This document shows positions 1-10,530 of a stretch of 38,206 bases of DNA, in pieces. The translations under genes were made by a program, and so were the position numbers. The first letter of the stretch is position 1; each line of letters starts with the position of its first letter. The notes beneath the pieces are model-generated. The model was not told where the DNA came from. It saw nothing but the letters and a program-made list of their open reading frames with translations, and made no database searches. This DNA comes from Gammaproteobacteria bacterium (GTDB taxonomy: Bacteria; Pseudomonadota; Gammaproteobacteria; Pseudomonadales; Balneatricaceae). Where the stretch lies: NCBI GenBank assembly GCA_028598985.1, contig JAQRMV010000016.1:1-38206 (forward strand), read 5' to 3'.

Positions 1-1
1 T

Positions 2-34
2 TGATGTCTTTGCAGGTGAACAAACCTACAGAAA
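2..34. repeat. Left terminal inverted repeat of the IS21 element (candidate)
   Basis: Read inward, this end begins TGATGTC and contains TGAACAA at offset 15, followed by CCTACAGAAA. Against the reverse complement of 3333–3366 I count about 21 matches in 33 positions with one gap. IS21-family ends are usually imperfect and contain transposase-binding repeats, so this level of identity is plausible. The exact outer base is uncertain. Confidence 0.5.
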
Positions 35-87
35 AAGGGCAATTATCGCTCTTGTAGTGGCATTTTTTAAACTCAGGTCGTTATTAA

Positions 88-267
88 TCAATAACTTATG
101 CTCTCAACTGTCGAATTCGGGTACTCGGGATCAGACCGATGCATTTCAATAATCTCTTCGCCATAGCTGGCCCAAAGCATATCCTTTAAGTCCGCCAGAA
201 ACGAGATCATCATATGCGCCTCGTCAGCGGTCCAATGGGTTTTGATGTGTGAGAATTTCATGTTCAT
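88..267 (-). CDS. Small 59-residue protein downstream of istB in the IS element
   Basis: The product starts MNMKFSHIKTHWTADEAHMM and ends at a TGA at 88–90. It is acidic and aromatic, with no signal peptide or membrane segment; residues 14–42 look helical. Translation is supported by a textbook ribosome binding site, AAGGAGG, inside the last codons of istB. The ATG begins one base after the istB stop (TAA-T-ATG), so the two genes are translationally coupled. I recall similar short unnamed proteins containing an HWT-[AP]-[DE]-[EQ]-A stretch near IS21-type genes, but I know of no function. It could assist or restrain transposition, or be a passenger. Reading frame and coupling are seen directly; any role is inference. 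Confidence 0.72.
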   Translation of the reverse strand: MNMKFSHIKTHWTADEAHMMISFLADLKDMLWASYGEEIIEMHRSDPEYPNSTVESISY

Positions 268-268
268 A

Positions 269-1117
269 TTACGCCTCCTTATCAGTGGGTTTTGTGCTTG
301 CCTTTGCTTGCCGTTTTGCTGCCTTTGCCTGTTGTTTTTTACGCGCCTGCTCGTTCGCTTCTTTCATGCGATACGACTTTCCCTCCAGCACCACAATGTC
401 AGAATGATGCACCAACCTGTCCACCAGCGACACGACACAAGCTGCATTAGGAAAGACTTCATTCCACTCGCCAAAGGGGCGGTTAGTCGTGACGATCGTG
501 GACTTTTCTTCATAGCGCCGGTTGATGATCTCAAACAACAAGTCTGCATGCCGGTTGCCATAAGACAGGTAGCCTACCTCGTCAATCACCAGCACCTGAG
601 GTTGGCTGTAGTGTCTTAAGCGACGCCGCAAGCCGCTATCTCCATCTTGAGAGGCAAGGTCGTTTAGCATCTGGGCCGCATTCACAAACAAGGCAGTATG
701 TCCCTGTATCACGGCTTGCTGCGCAATGTTCTGGGCGATGGTGGATTTACCCACCCCGTTAGGGCCAACTAAAATAATATTCGCGGCTCTGTCAATGAAC
801 GCGAGGCTCATCAACTCACTCACCATGGCTCTGTCGCAGAGTTCAGGCCACTCCCAATCGAAATCCGCCAAGGGTTTAAATCGCCCCAGATGGGCATTAT
901 TTAAGCGTCGCTCAAGTCCGCGTTTGTGCCTTTCCACCACTTCCCACTCAATGAGCTGTTTTATCCAGGGAGGACGTCCTTTGCCGCTGTTATCAACCAG
1001 CTCATCCCAGTGGGCGAGTAAACCATACAGTTTGAGTGTACTGGCTTGTGCTTTCAGTTCACCGTCTGGCGTCATGGCCTCTTTAGTGGCGTTCACTTTA
1101 CTTGTCATTGTTGTCAT
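269..1117 (-). CDS. istB: IstB, IS21-family AAA+ helper ATPase
   Basis: IstB is the DnaA/DnaC-like ATPase that binds target DNA and activates the IstA transposase at the insertion site. Walker A is GPNGVGKS at residues 118–125 and Walker B is VLVIDE at 175–180. The C-terminal 30 residues are a Lys/Ala-rich basic tail. The start is the ATG at 1117, preceded by AGGAG 8 nt upstream, giving 282 residues; a second in-frame ATG lies at 1108. A longer open frame continues upstream inside istA but has no ribosome binding site and is not needed for the family. The gene overlaps the end of istA by 20 nt, and its last codons contain the ribosome binding site of the following small gene. No lesion is visible. 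Confidence 0.93.
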   Translation of the reverse strand: MTTMTSKVNATKEAMTPDGELKAQASTLKLYGLLAHWDELVDNSGKGRPPWIKQLIEWEVVERHKRGLERRLNNAHLGRFKPLADFDWEWPELCDRAMVSELMSLAFIDRAANIILVGPNGVGKSTIAQNIAQQAVIQGHTALFVNAAQMLNDLASQDGDSGLRRRLRHYSQPQVLVIDEVGYLSYGNRHADLLFEIINRRYEEKSTIVTTNRPFGEWNEVFPNAACVVSLVDRLVHHSDIVVLEGKSYRMKEANEQARKKQQAKAAKRQAKASTKPTDKEA

Positions 1118-2660
1118 TACTGCTCTCCTCATTCGCATTTTCTTGATTAACGTGCGCTTGCTGTTCGAGACTCTCTGGCTCTGCGGCACCAATGGCATCG
1201 TAAGACGCCAACAAGGCGGGTTTGACGATAATGTTGCGGGCTTTTGTATTTTGAAGGGGAACCGCCATTGGGGGTGGTTGATCCCGTTCTTCCCGCCGCC
1301 GCTCCAGTGCCTGGCGCACTGCGTTTGGGTGCGGCACCTCTCGCTGCAGCGCTTCGCTAATGGCTGCCTCCAGCTCTGGGGCACCGTACTCGCCAAGCAT
1401 GTCAATGAGCGCACTGATCAGGCTGTTCAAACTATTTCCCAGAGCTGCACCGCGCTCTAAAAGGGCACAACTTGAGGGGGCTGCCTGAGCCAGTCGATCC
1501 TGTCCCCGGTGGTGACGAGCCTGGTGCTTACTGCGCAAGAGTGCATCAATGTGTGCTTCATCCTCGATTTGCCTCCCCTTGCCATAGCAGCGCGAGTGCT
1601 CTGCAATCACCTCCAGACCATCCAGAACCCGCACGCTTGTTTGGCTTGCCATCACTGTTAACATCTTCTGTACAGCGGTATGGGGTACCGAGTAATCATT
1701 AAGGTCAAAGCGTGCATAAGGGGTTTTTCCAACACTCACCTCAACACGTTCATCGCAGGGAAAGGGGTTGTCCGGTAAGACGATAAGCCGGGATTGTTCC
1801 TGGGCAAAGGCTTCCCCTACCGTGAGGCTTTTGTCACCAGGGCAACGACGGTCAGCACTGTGGCCCAAACACCAAGCTTGTGCCTGAGTATTTAACTCCT
1901 CTAGCGTTTGCCATTGCCGGCCTGCAAAGAAGTTATCGCGGATGTAGCGTATCGCGCGTTCAACACGGCCTTTTTCATTACCACGCGCAACAGCAACAGG
2001 CCGGGGTTCAAAATGGTAATGTGCGGATAAATCAAGCAGGGTGGGATGAAAACGGATGGCATCTCCCTGGCGCTCAAGGACTGCCGATTTCAAATTGTCA
2101 AAAAGAAGCACTTTGGGCACGCCATTAAAAAACTCAAACGCCCCCACATGCCCTCGCAAAAAACTCTCCATGCGCTGATTAAGATAAAAGCGTAAAAAGA
2201 TGTGTCGGCTCCAGCTCAAGACGATGACAAATGCCATCAGCGGACGCTTTGCACCGTCAATCTCAAGGTGACCAAAGTGGCCCCAATCGACTTGGCCTTG
2301 TTCGCCGGGTAAGGTCTTTAAGCGGAGAAAGGCTTCGGGTGTCTTGCGGGGGCGAAGCTCTGCGATACGTTGGCGGAAGTAACTGGGGCCACCGGGATAG
2401 CCCCGGCTTTGTGCCATCCCATACAGTCGAGCTGCCGTGAGGGTGGGATATTGCTGCAAGGTCTCAATAATGAAGGGAAGGTACTCATCAATAATGGTGG
2501 GGCGTAGCGCTCTTTCAACTTTAGGCAAACCTGCTTGTGACAGAATGCGATCCACTGTGGAGTGGTGAATGCCCAGTTGAGTCGCAATGGTATGCACACC
2601 CCATTGCTCTACATGATGGTAGCGCAAAATCTTTGCTTCGGTGTCTTTATCCACAGCCAA
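1098..2660 (-). CDS. istA: IstA, IS21-family DDE transposase
   Basis: IstA cuts and joins the IS ends. The 520-residue protein has an N-terminal helix-turn-helix at about 18–42 for end binding, then an RNase H-like core. Catalytic residues fit D125 (GQVDWGHF), D188 (LLFDNLKS) and E234 (KGRVERAI). The start is a TTG at 2660, seven bases after a strong AGGAG site; the only nearby ATG is out of frame and stops at once. Related IstA proteins begin AVDK-x2-EA at this place, which supports TTG. A weak start codon would keep transposase levels low. The frame is complete and of usual length, and the C-terminus overlaps istB, indicating coupled expression. Confidence 0.95.
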   Translation of the reverse strand: MAVDKDTEAKILRYHHVEQWGVHTIATQLGIHHSTVDRILSQAGLPKVERALRPTIIDEYLPFIIETLQQYPTLTAARLYGMAQSRGYPGGPSYFRQRIAELRPRKTPEAFLRLKTLPGEQGQVDWGHFGHLEIDGAKRPLMAFVIVLSWSRHIFLRFYLNQRMESFLRGHVGAFEFFNGVPKVLLFDNLKSAVLERQGDAIRFHPTLLDLSAHYHFEPRPVAVARGNEKGRVERAIRYIRDNFFAGRQWQTLEELNTQAQAWCLGHSADRRCPGDKSLTVGEAFAQEQSRLIVLPDNPFPCDERVEVSVGKTPYARFDLNDYSVPHTAVQKMLTVMASQTSVRVLDGLEVIAEHSRCYGKGRQIEDEAHIDALLRSKHQARHHRGQDRLAQAAPSSCALLERGAALGNSLNSLISALIDMLGEYGAPELEAAISEALQREVPHPNAVRQALERRREERDQPPPMAVPLQNTKARNIIVKPALLASYDAIGAAEPESLEQQAHVNQENANEESSNDNNDK

Positions 2661-2700
2661 ACTTCATCTCCTCGTGTTAATTGCTGAAAACCATCGCGCC

Positions 2701-3135
2701 TTACCGACCCACCCAGGGCCTTGGGCGGCGTATAAACCCCATTCTTAAAAAATCAGAGCAGGTGCAGCCGCAAAAATGACAATGGCTTGTCTCTGTTACC
2801 GAATGAGCAGTGACCTGGGCTGTTTTACAAGATGGTTTTTGTGCTATTGGGTTGTCAGGGAGTAGATCATCAGAAGGGATATGCTCGGAACCCTGATGCG
2901 TTACTTTATTTATGTCAAGGCGCTGCCTGGCCCGGTAACGACTCTGCCGTGCAGCATTGGCATGACGTCCATGACGGCTTTGTTGATAACGCCTGACGGC
3001 TCTTTTGCAGGACGCTGAGCGGGCAGATTGCGCACAATGTGTTCCACAATAGACATTGCCTCGATCACAACTTCGACAGATCACAACCTGGCAGTGGCAA
3101 CGGGTGCAATGATAGAGGCGGGCGGTTGACGTCAT
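2701..3135 (-). CDS. Cysteine-rich putative zinc-binding protein upstream of istA
   Basis: This is a 144-residue protein from the ATG at 3135; a TTG two codons earlier is possible and neither has a clear ribosome binding site. The N-terminal 45 residues carry Cys at 10, 13, 15, 20, 23, 30, 34 and 43 in CxxC-type spacings, consistent with a zinc knuckle or treble-clef fold. A strongly basic stretch (about 44–72, many Arg, His and Gln) follows, then KVTHQGS at 77–83, and a second Cys cluster (C119, C122, C124, C126) near the end. I recognise the architecture, including the KVTHQGS motif, from unnamed proteins beside IS21-type transposases, but know no tested role. It lies 40 nt upstream of istA on the same strand, so it is probably co-transcribed. 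A DNA- or RNA-binding accessory factor for transposition or its control is an inference. Confidence 0.75.
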   Translation of the reverse strand: MTSTARLYHCTRCHCQVVICRSCDRGNVYCGTHCAQSARSASCKRAVRRYQQSRHGRHANAARQSRYRARQRLDINKVTHQGSEHIPSDDLLPDNPIAQKPSCKTAQVTAHSVTETSHCHFCGCTCSDFLRMGFIRRPRPWVGR

Positions 3136-3332
3136 CAGCAATAAGGCCGATGAGTGCTGGATTTAAGCCCGTTTAAATGAGAGGATTAACGGGTCGTGCT
3201 AAGGCACGTATGGGAGCATGGTGTCAGAGTTGACCGTCAAATCATGGCTGGCACTATGCTTCTCTCTTCGACCTTCCCTTCATAGCGCTTTTACTCAAGA
3301 ATGTCACCTTATTGATGACCTAGTGGCGGATA
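3136..3332 (-). promoter_or_regulatory. Leader region of the IS element
   Basis: This non-coding stretch between the right IS end and the cysteine-rich gene should hold the promoter for the element's operon. I see no convincing -35/-10 pair. It contains a short perfect hairpin (CGTGC-TAAG-GCACG, 3195–3208) and an AT palindrome (ATTTAA…TTAAAT, 3161–3178), both upstream of the first gene. Either could act in repression or in limiting translation, but this is unproven. Confidence 0.35.
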
Positions 3333-3366
3333 TTTCTACAGGAATTGTTCAGGCAGGATGAAGTCA
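3333..3366. repeat. Right terminal inverted repeat of the IS21 element (candidate)
   Basis: Read inward on the minus strand this end begins TGACTTCATCC, has TGAACAA at offset 15, then CCTGTAGAAA. It pairs imperfectly with 2–34. It lies upstream of the element's genes, as expected for the end next to the first gene. Confidence 0.5.
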
Positions 3367-6676
<3,310 letters not shown>

Positions 6677-6695
6677 TTGACATTGATCTCATCTA

Positions 6696-6741
6696 GGGAG
6701 CTCGCATTGGCTAATAATTGTCAAGGTGAGCTCCCTTTTTT
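6696..6741 (+). terminator. Rho-independent terminator after eno
   Basis: GGGAGCTC (6696–6703) and GAGCTCCC (6728–6735) form a perfect 8-bp stem followed by six T residues (6736–6741). The 24-base loop can pair further internally. It ends six bases before the first ftsB start codon. Confidence 0.85.
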
Positions 6742-6747
6742 GTTGAT

Positions 6748-7026
6748 ATGCTTATGAAATGGTTAGTGGGTTTGATTTTAGTCGCTTTAGGAGTGATGCA
6801 GTACAGCCTTTGGTGGGGGCAATCTGGGTTGCTTGAGGTGGCACGTTTACAGGAGCAAATAGACTCTCAAGAAGCTATCAATATGGGTTTGTCTGAGCGT
6901 AATCGCAAGTTGCATGCAGAAGTGTTGGACTTGAAGCAAGGTATTGCTGCAATAGAGGAACGTGCCCGTCACGACCTGGGTATGGTGAAACCAGACGAAA
7001 CCTTTTATCAACTAGTGGAAGACTGA
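6748..7026 (+). CDS. ftsB: Cell division protein FtsB
   Basis: FtsB joins FtsL and FtsQ in the inner-membrane divisome subcomplex that activates septal peptidoglycan synthesis. The 92-residue product has a short cytoplasmic start, one membrane helix (about residues 4–22), the family signature MQYSLWWGQSG and a periplasmic coiled coil (about 29–68). ATGs at 6748 and 6754 are both possible; neither has a clear ribosome binding site. The start sits directly behind the eno terminator, so expression requires readthrough or a promoter hidden in the terminator region. It overlaps truD by one base (TGATG), so the two are coupled. In Pseudomonas ispD follows ftsB; here it does not. Confidence 0.93.
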   Translation: MLMKWLVGLILVALGVMQYSLWWGQSGLLEVARLQEQIDSQEAINMGLSERNRKLHAEVLDLKQGIAAIEERARHDLGMVKPDETFYQLVED

Positions 7027-8090
7027 TGAGTAGTATACTGCTAACACCACTCAATTGGCCTGTAGCATGGGCTTATGCATCAGGTGAGCCGCAGCAGTCA
7101 GCGCACATTAAAACCCACTCTAGTGATTTTATGGTTACAGAAGATTTGGGATATGAACCGTGCGGGGAAGGCGAACATGTGTATTTAGATATCACTAAAA
7201 CCGATACTAATACCGATTTCTTAGCGCGTAATATTGCTAAGCTGGCTGGGGTTCCTGCTCGGCAGGTGAATTATTCAGGTCTTAAAGATAGACGCGGCAT
7301 TACACGGCAATGGTTTGGTGTGCATTTGCCGGGTAAGGCAGAGGTTGTTGACCCAGATTGGCAGCAACTGCAAAGTGCGCAAGTTCACCTTCATCAAGTG
7401 GTTCGGCACCAGCGAAAGCTAAAAACAGGGGTTCATCAAGGTAATTATTTTGCCCTTAAATTGCGCAATATGGTGCCTAACGAAGCGTTAGAACAAAGCT
7501 TAGCTGATGTTGCGCAATATGGGGCGCCTAATTATTTTGGTGATCAGCGCTTTGGTCACCATGGCGGAAACTTGAGGTTGGCTTTGTCCATGTTGCAGGG
7601 TAAGCGAGTTAAAGATCGCTTTAAGCGTGGTATGGCTTTGTCATCTGCAAGGTCGTATATATTCAACCAGGTGCTAAGTGCGCGACTACAAGATAATTCA
7701 TGGCTGCAGGCAACGGTGGGTGAACGTTGCATGTTTAGCGATGGCTTTAGTCAATTCCATGCTGACCAAGCTAGCGAACTGTCTAGCGTACAGCAACGTA
7801 TTGATACGGGTGATGTGGCCCCAACTGGCCCTATGGTAGGGCGGGTTGGCGATTTTCCAGTGACCCCAGCAAGTATTTACGAATCACAGTTGCTAGAGCC
7901 CTGGCAGCCTTGGATAGACGCTTTGGTTGAACAAGATGTGAGTGCCCAGCGACGTAGCTTACGTTTGTGGCCTAAAGACTTTAGCTGGCGCTGGAATGAT
8001 AGTGTTTTAGAGCTTAATTTCCACTTGATGAGAGGCAGTTATGCCACTGCCTTGGTGCGCCAAATTGCCAACGCAGAACAGCCGCAATAA
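7026..8090 (+). CDS. truD: tRNA pseudouridine(13) synthase TruD
   Basis: TruD converts U13 of certain tRNAs, such as tRNA-Glu, to pseudouridine. The catalytic aspartate is D88 in the motif YSGLKDRRGITRQ. A second TruD signature, NYFGDQRFGHHGGN, lies downstream, and the TRUD insertion domain follows. At 354 residues the length agrees with E. coli (349). The start codon overlaps the ftsB stop by one base. The order ftsB–truD–surE–pcm is a version of a conserved block from which ispD and ispF are missing. Confidence 0.96.
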   Translation: MSSILLTPLNWPVAWAYASGEPQQSAHIKTHSSDFMVTEDLGYEPCGEGEHVYLDITKTDTNTDFLARNIAKLAGVPARQVNYSGLKDRRGITRQWFGVHLPGKAEVVDPDWQQLQSAQVHLHQVVRHQRKLKTGVHQGNYFALKLRNMVPNEALEQSLADVAQYGAPNYFGDQRFGHHGGNLRLALSMLQGKRVKDRFKRGMALSSARSYIFNQVLSARLQDNSWLQATVGERCMFSDGFSQFHADQASELSSVQQRIDTGDVAPTGPMVGRVGDFPVTPASIYESQLLEPWQPWIDALVEQDVSAQRRSLRLWPKDFSWRWNDSVLELNFHLMRGSYATALVRQIANAEQPQ

Positions 8091-8117
8091 GAAACCATAA
8101 AAACAAGGAAAGAAAAC

Positions 8118-8861
8118 ATGCAACTATTGGTCTCGAATGATGACGGTGTACACGCTTTGGGGCTGTCTCATTTAGTACGTGAGTTGGAGCAATATCATCA
8201 AGTTACTGTGATTGCGCCAGATAGAGATTTGAGTGGAGCGAGTAATTCCCTTACCTTATCTCGGCCAGTGAGGGTGATGCCTCAGGATAACGGTTTTTTT
8301 GGGATTGACGGTACCCCGGCTGACTGTGTGCATTTAGGGATTAACGGAGCCTTAGATATTGCACCTGATATGGTGGTTTCAGGCATTAATCACGGTGCCA
8401 ACTTGGGCGATGATGTGCTTTACTCAGGGACTGTCGCTGCGGCAATGGAGGGGCGCTATCTTGACCATCACGCGGTAGCGGTTTCTCTGGTAGGTAAAGC
8501 TCATTTCGCAACAGCAGCAAAAGTGGTGCGTAAGTTGCTAGACAACATTCAACAACTTAATTTGCCCCCTCGATGTATTATTAACGTTAATGTACCCGAT
8601 TTGCCTTACGATAGAATAAAAGGTGTGCAAGTAACACGCTTGGGAAGTAGAGAGTTAGGCGCATCTGCCATTGATGCACAAGACCCAAGGGGGCATCAGT
8701 GTTATTGGATTGGCCCAGTTGGAGCGATTAAAAATGCCGAAAAAGGCACTGATTTTCATGCTATAGAGCATGGTTATGTGTCGATCACACCCTTATCACC
8801 AGACATGGCTTGTTATGGGGCCTTTGATAGCGTTTCCGATTGGCTTAGGGATACGGTTTAA
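8118..8861 (+). CDS. surE: 5'/3'-nucleotidase SurE
   Basis: SurE is a metal-dependent phosphatase acting on nucleoside monophosphates (and short polyphosphate in E. coli) that supports stationary-phase survival. The N-terminus [13 protein letters not shown] carries the metal-binding Asp-Asp pair at residues 8–9. [11 protein letters not shown] and [26 protein letters not shown] are further family signatures. The 247-residue length is normal, and an AGGAAAG site precedes the ATG. The stop overlaps the pcm start by one base, the usual surE–pcm coupling in a block leading to rpoS. Confidence 0.97.
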   Translation: MQLLVSNDDGVHALGLSHLVRELEQYHQVTVIAPDRDLSGASNSLTLSRPVRVMPQDNGFFGIDGTPADCVHLGINGALDIAPDMVVSGINHGANLGDDVLYSGTVAAAMEGRYLDHHAVAVSLVGKAHFATAAKVVRKLLDNIQQLNLPPRCIINVNVPDLPYDRIKGVQVTRLGSRELGASAIDAQDPRGHQCYWIGPVGAIKNAEKGTDFHAIEHGYVSITPLSPDMACYGAFDSVSDWLRDTV

Positions 8862-9547
8862 TGCGCTACAGTGTGACTGACCCTAAGCGAAATACTGCCA
8901 ACAGGCAGGGCATTGGCATGACATCTCAAAGAACTAGAGAGCGCTTAATTGAAGTTTTAACGGGATTAGGCGTGCAAGACCCTCGGGTTTTGGAGGTGAT
9001 GCGTTCTACTCCACGGCATCTGTTTTTAGATGAAGCCTTGGCCCATCGCGCATACGAAGACAAGTCGTTGCCTATCGGTCATAATCAAACCTTATCCCGG
9101 CCTTATACCGTTGCTAGAATGAGCGAATTGTTGTTGGCCTCATGCGCCGCACAAAAAGTATTGGAAGTAGGCACGGGATCTGGTTATCAAACCTGTATAT
9201 TGGCGCAGTTAGTGCCGAAATTGCTGACCATGGAGCGTATTGAGCCATTGCTTGAACGGGCTAAGCATCGTTTACAGCGATTGGCTATTCACAACGTGGT
9301 TTATAAGCATGGCGATGGTTATGAAGGTTGGCCAGCACGCGAACCCTTTGATGGCATTATGGTTACGGCAGCCCCTTCGCAAATACCTAAAGCCCTTCAG
9401 TGGCAGTTAGCAGAAGGGGGATGTATGATTATTCCCGTAGGCGAGGATGAACAACACCTTTTAAAAATCACCCGTTCTGGCAACCATTTTAGTAAACAAA
9501 AAATAGAAGCGGCGAACTTTGTGCCCTTAGTTAATGGACTAATATGA
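8861..9547 (+). CDS. pcm: Protein-L-isoaspartate O-methyltransferase
   Basis: Pcm methylates isoaspartyl residues in aged proteins using S-adenosylmethionine, starting their repair. The SAM-binding motif is [12 protein letters not shown], preceded by the family stretches [24 protein letters not shown] and [12 protein letters not shown]. Translation from 8861 overlaps the surE stop by one base and gives 228 residues. An in-frame ATG at 8918 ([10 protein letters not shown]) has an AGGG site seven bases upstream and matches the start of many homologues, giving 209 residues, so the true start is open. The last four bases overlap the next gene (ATGA). Confidence 0.95.
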   Translation: MRYSVTDPKRNTANRQGIGMTSQRTRERLIEVLTGLGVQDPRVLEVMRSTPRHLFLDEALAHRAYEDKSLPIGHNQTLSRPYTVARMSELLLASCAAQKVLEVGTGSGYQTCILAQLVPKLLTMERIEPLLERAKHRLQRLAIHNVVYKHGDGYEGWPAREPFDGIMVTAAPSQIPKALQWQLAEGGCMIIPVGEDEQHLLKITRSGNHFSKQKIEAANFVPLVNGLI

Positions 9548-10503
9548 TGTCTGAAAAAATAGCAGCAATACAATGGCGAACATTTTTTACCGGTGTTTTT
9601 ATGGCCGTAGCAGATTTAGTGCCAGGTATATCCGGTGGCACTATTGCTTTGTTGAGCGGGATTTACGGCCGATTATTGGCGGCTATTAGTCACTTTGACT
9701 TGCCTTTATTAAAGCTTATTTTGGGTGGCGAAATGACAAAGGCATGGCGCTATATAGACGGTTTTTTTTTGTTGCACTTAGGCCTTGGAATGGTATCGAC
9801 ATTGCTGTTAGTTTCAAAACTAATTGCTTGGCTTATGTTGGCACAGCCCCTCATTATGTGGAGTTTGTTTTTGGGGTTGATATTAGTGGCGAGCATATTG
9901 TTATTGCGTGAGTTATCCCTAGAAAATTTACTTCGTAGGAGCTGGTTGTTACTGGGTTTGGCGGTTAGCATATTGTTAGCAAAGATGTCGCTATTGCCGC
10001 AAGTGGATGGCTTTTCTGGTTGGGGATACCTCTGGCTTATGGCTGCTGGTGCCTTAGCGATTAGCGCAATGATTTTGCCAGGAGTGTCGGGTAGTTTTAT
10101 TTTGCTGATACTGGGCATCTACCCGTTTTTGATCCAAAGCTTAGCGGCGCTGGATTTACAGGTGATTACTATATTTGCTGTGGGTTGCGGTTTAGGTTTG
10201 ATGGTATTTAGCCGCCTTATCAGTCATTTATTAAAACAATATACGGCGGCGGTGATGAGTATGCTGGCGGGCTTAATGCTGGGTTCTGTCGTTAAACTTT
10301 GGCCGTGGAAGCATACCATTAGTTATCGTTTAAATAGTCATGGATTGGAAGTGCCATTGCAGCAAGAAAACCTTATGCCTTGGGCTTATAGCAACTTCAC
10401 TGGTGCGGAAAGTCAGTTGGGTTGGTGTGTGTTGGTTTTTGTTCTTGCAGGGTTATTGGTGGTTAAGTTTGGCCGGGTCAAGCTTCAAGACTTGGCGGCT
10501 TAG
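9544..10503 (+). CDS. DUF368 membrane protein, PopT-like undecaprenyl-phosphate translocase
   Basis: A polytopic inner-membrane protein of 319 residues with about eight to nine hydrophobic segments. The DUF368 signature [20 protein letters not shown] lies near residue 20, and a second related repeat, [21 protein letters not shown], lies mid-protein, indicating an internal duplication. Members of this family (PopT), together with DedA proteins, were shown to return undecaprenyl phosphate to the cytoplasmic face of the membrane, recycling the carrier for wall and polysaccharide synthesis. The assignment to that activity rests on family membership. It overlaps pcm by four bases and precedes nlpD by 27, so a wall-lipid function sits inside the surE–rpoS block. 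The substrate in this organism is not shown. Confidence 0.85.
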   Translation: MMSEKIAAIQWRTFFTGVFMAVADLVPGISGGTIALLSGIYGRLLAAISHFDLPLLKLILGGEMTKAWRYIDGFFLLHLGLGMVSTLLLVSKLIAWLMLAQPLIMWSLFLGLILVASILLLRELSLENLLRRSWLLLGLAVSILLAKMSLLPQVDGFSGWGYLWLMAAGALAISAMILPGVSGSFILLILGIYPFLIQSLAALDLQVITIFAVGCGLGLMVFSRLISHLLKQYTAAVMSMLAGLMLGSVVKLWPWKHTISYRLNSHGLEVPLQQENLMPWAYSNFTGAESQLGWCVLVFVLAGLLVVKFGRVKLQDLAA

Positions 10504-10530
10504 GTCGGAAACTTAGGAATATTGTATTAT

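Larger units (their letters stand above)
2..3366 (-). mobile_element. IS21-family insertion sequence with four genes
   Basis: The element is read on the minus strand in the order cysteine-rich gene, istA, istB, 59-residue gene. The istA/istB pair, overlapping by 20 nt, defines the IS21 family: a DDE transposase plus an AAA+ helper ATPase. Imperfect inverted ends can be aligned at 2–34 and 3333–3366, each starting TGA and sharing TGAACAA at the same offset of 15 bases. The interior is clearly richer in G+C than the flanking housekeeping genes, which suggests horizontal origin. All four reading frames are intact, so the copy may be active. A target-site duplication cannot be tested because only one base lies left of the element. 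The boundaries are inferred from the repeat alignment and are less certain than the family call. Confidence 0.8.

Noticed and set aside
726-1460. 244-codon plus-strand open frame inside the IS
   Set aside because: Antisense to istB and the end of istA, whose motifs and coupling are clear; composition is that of a shadow frame.
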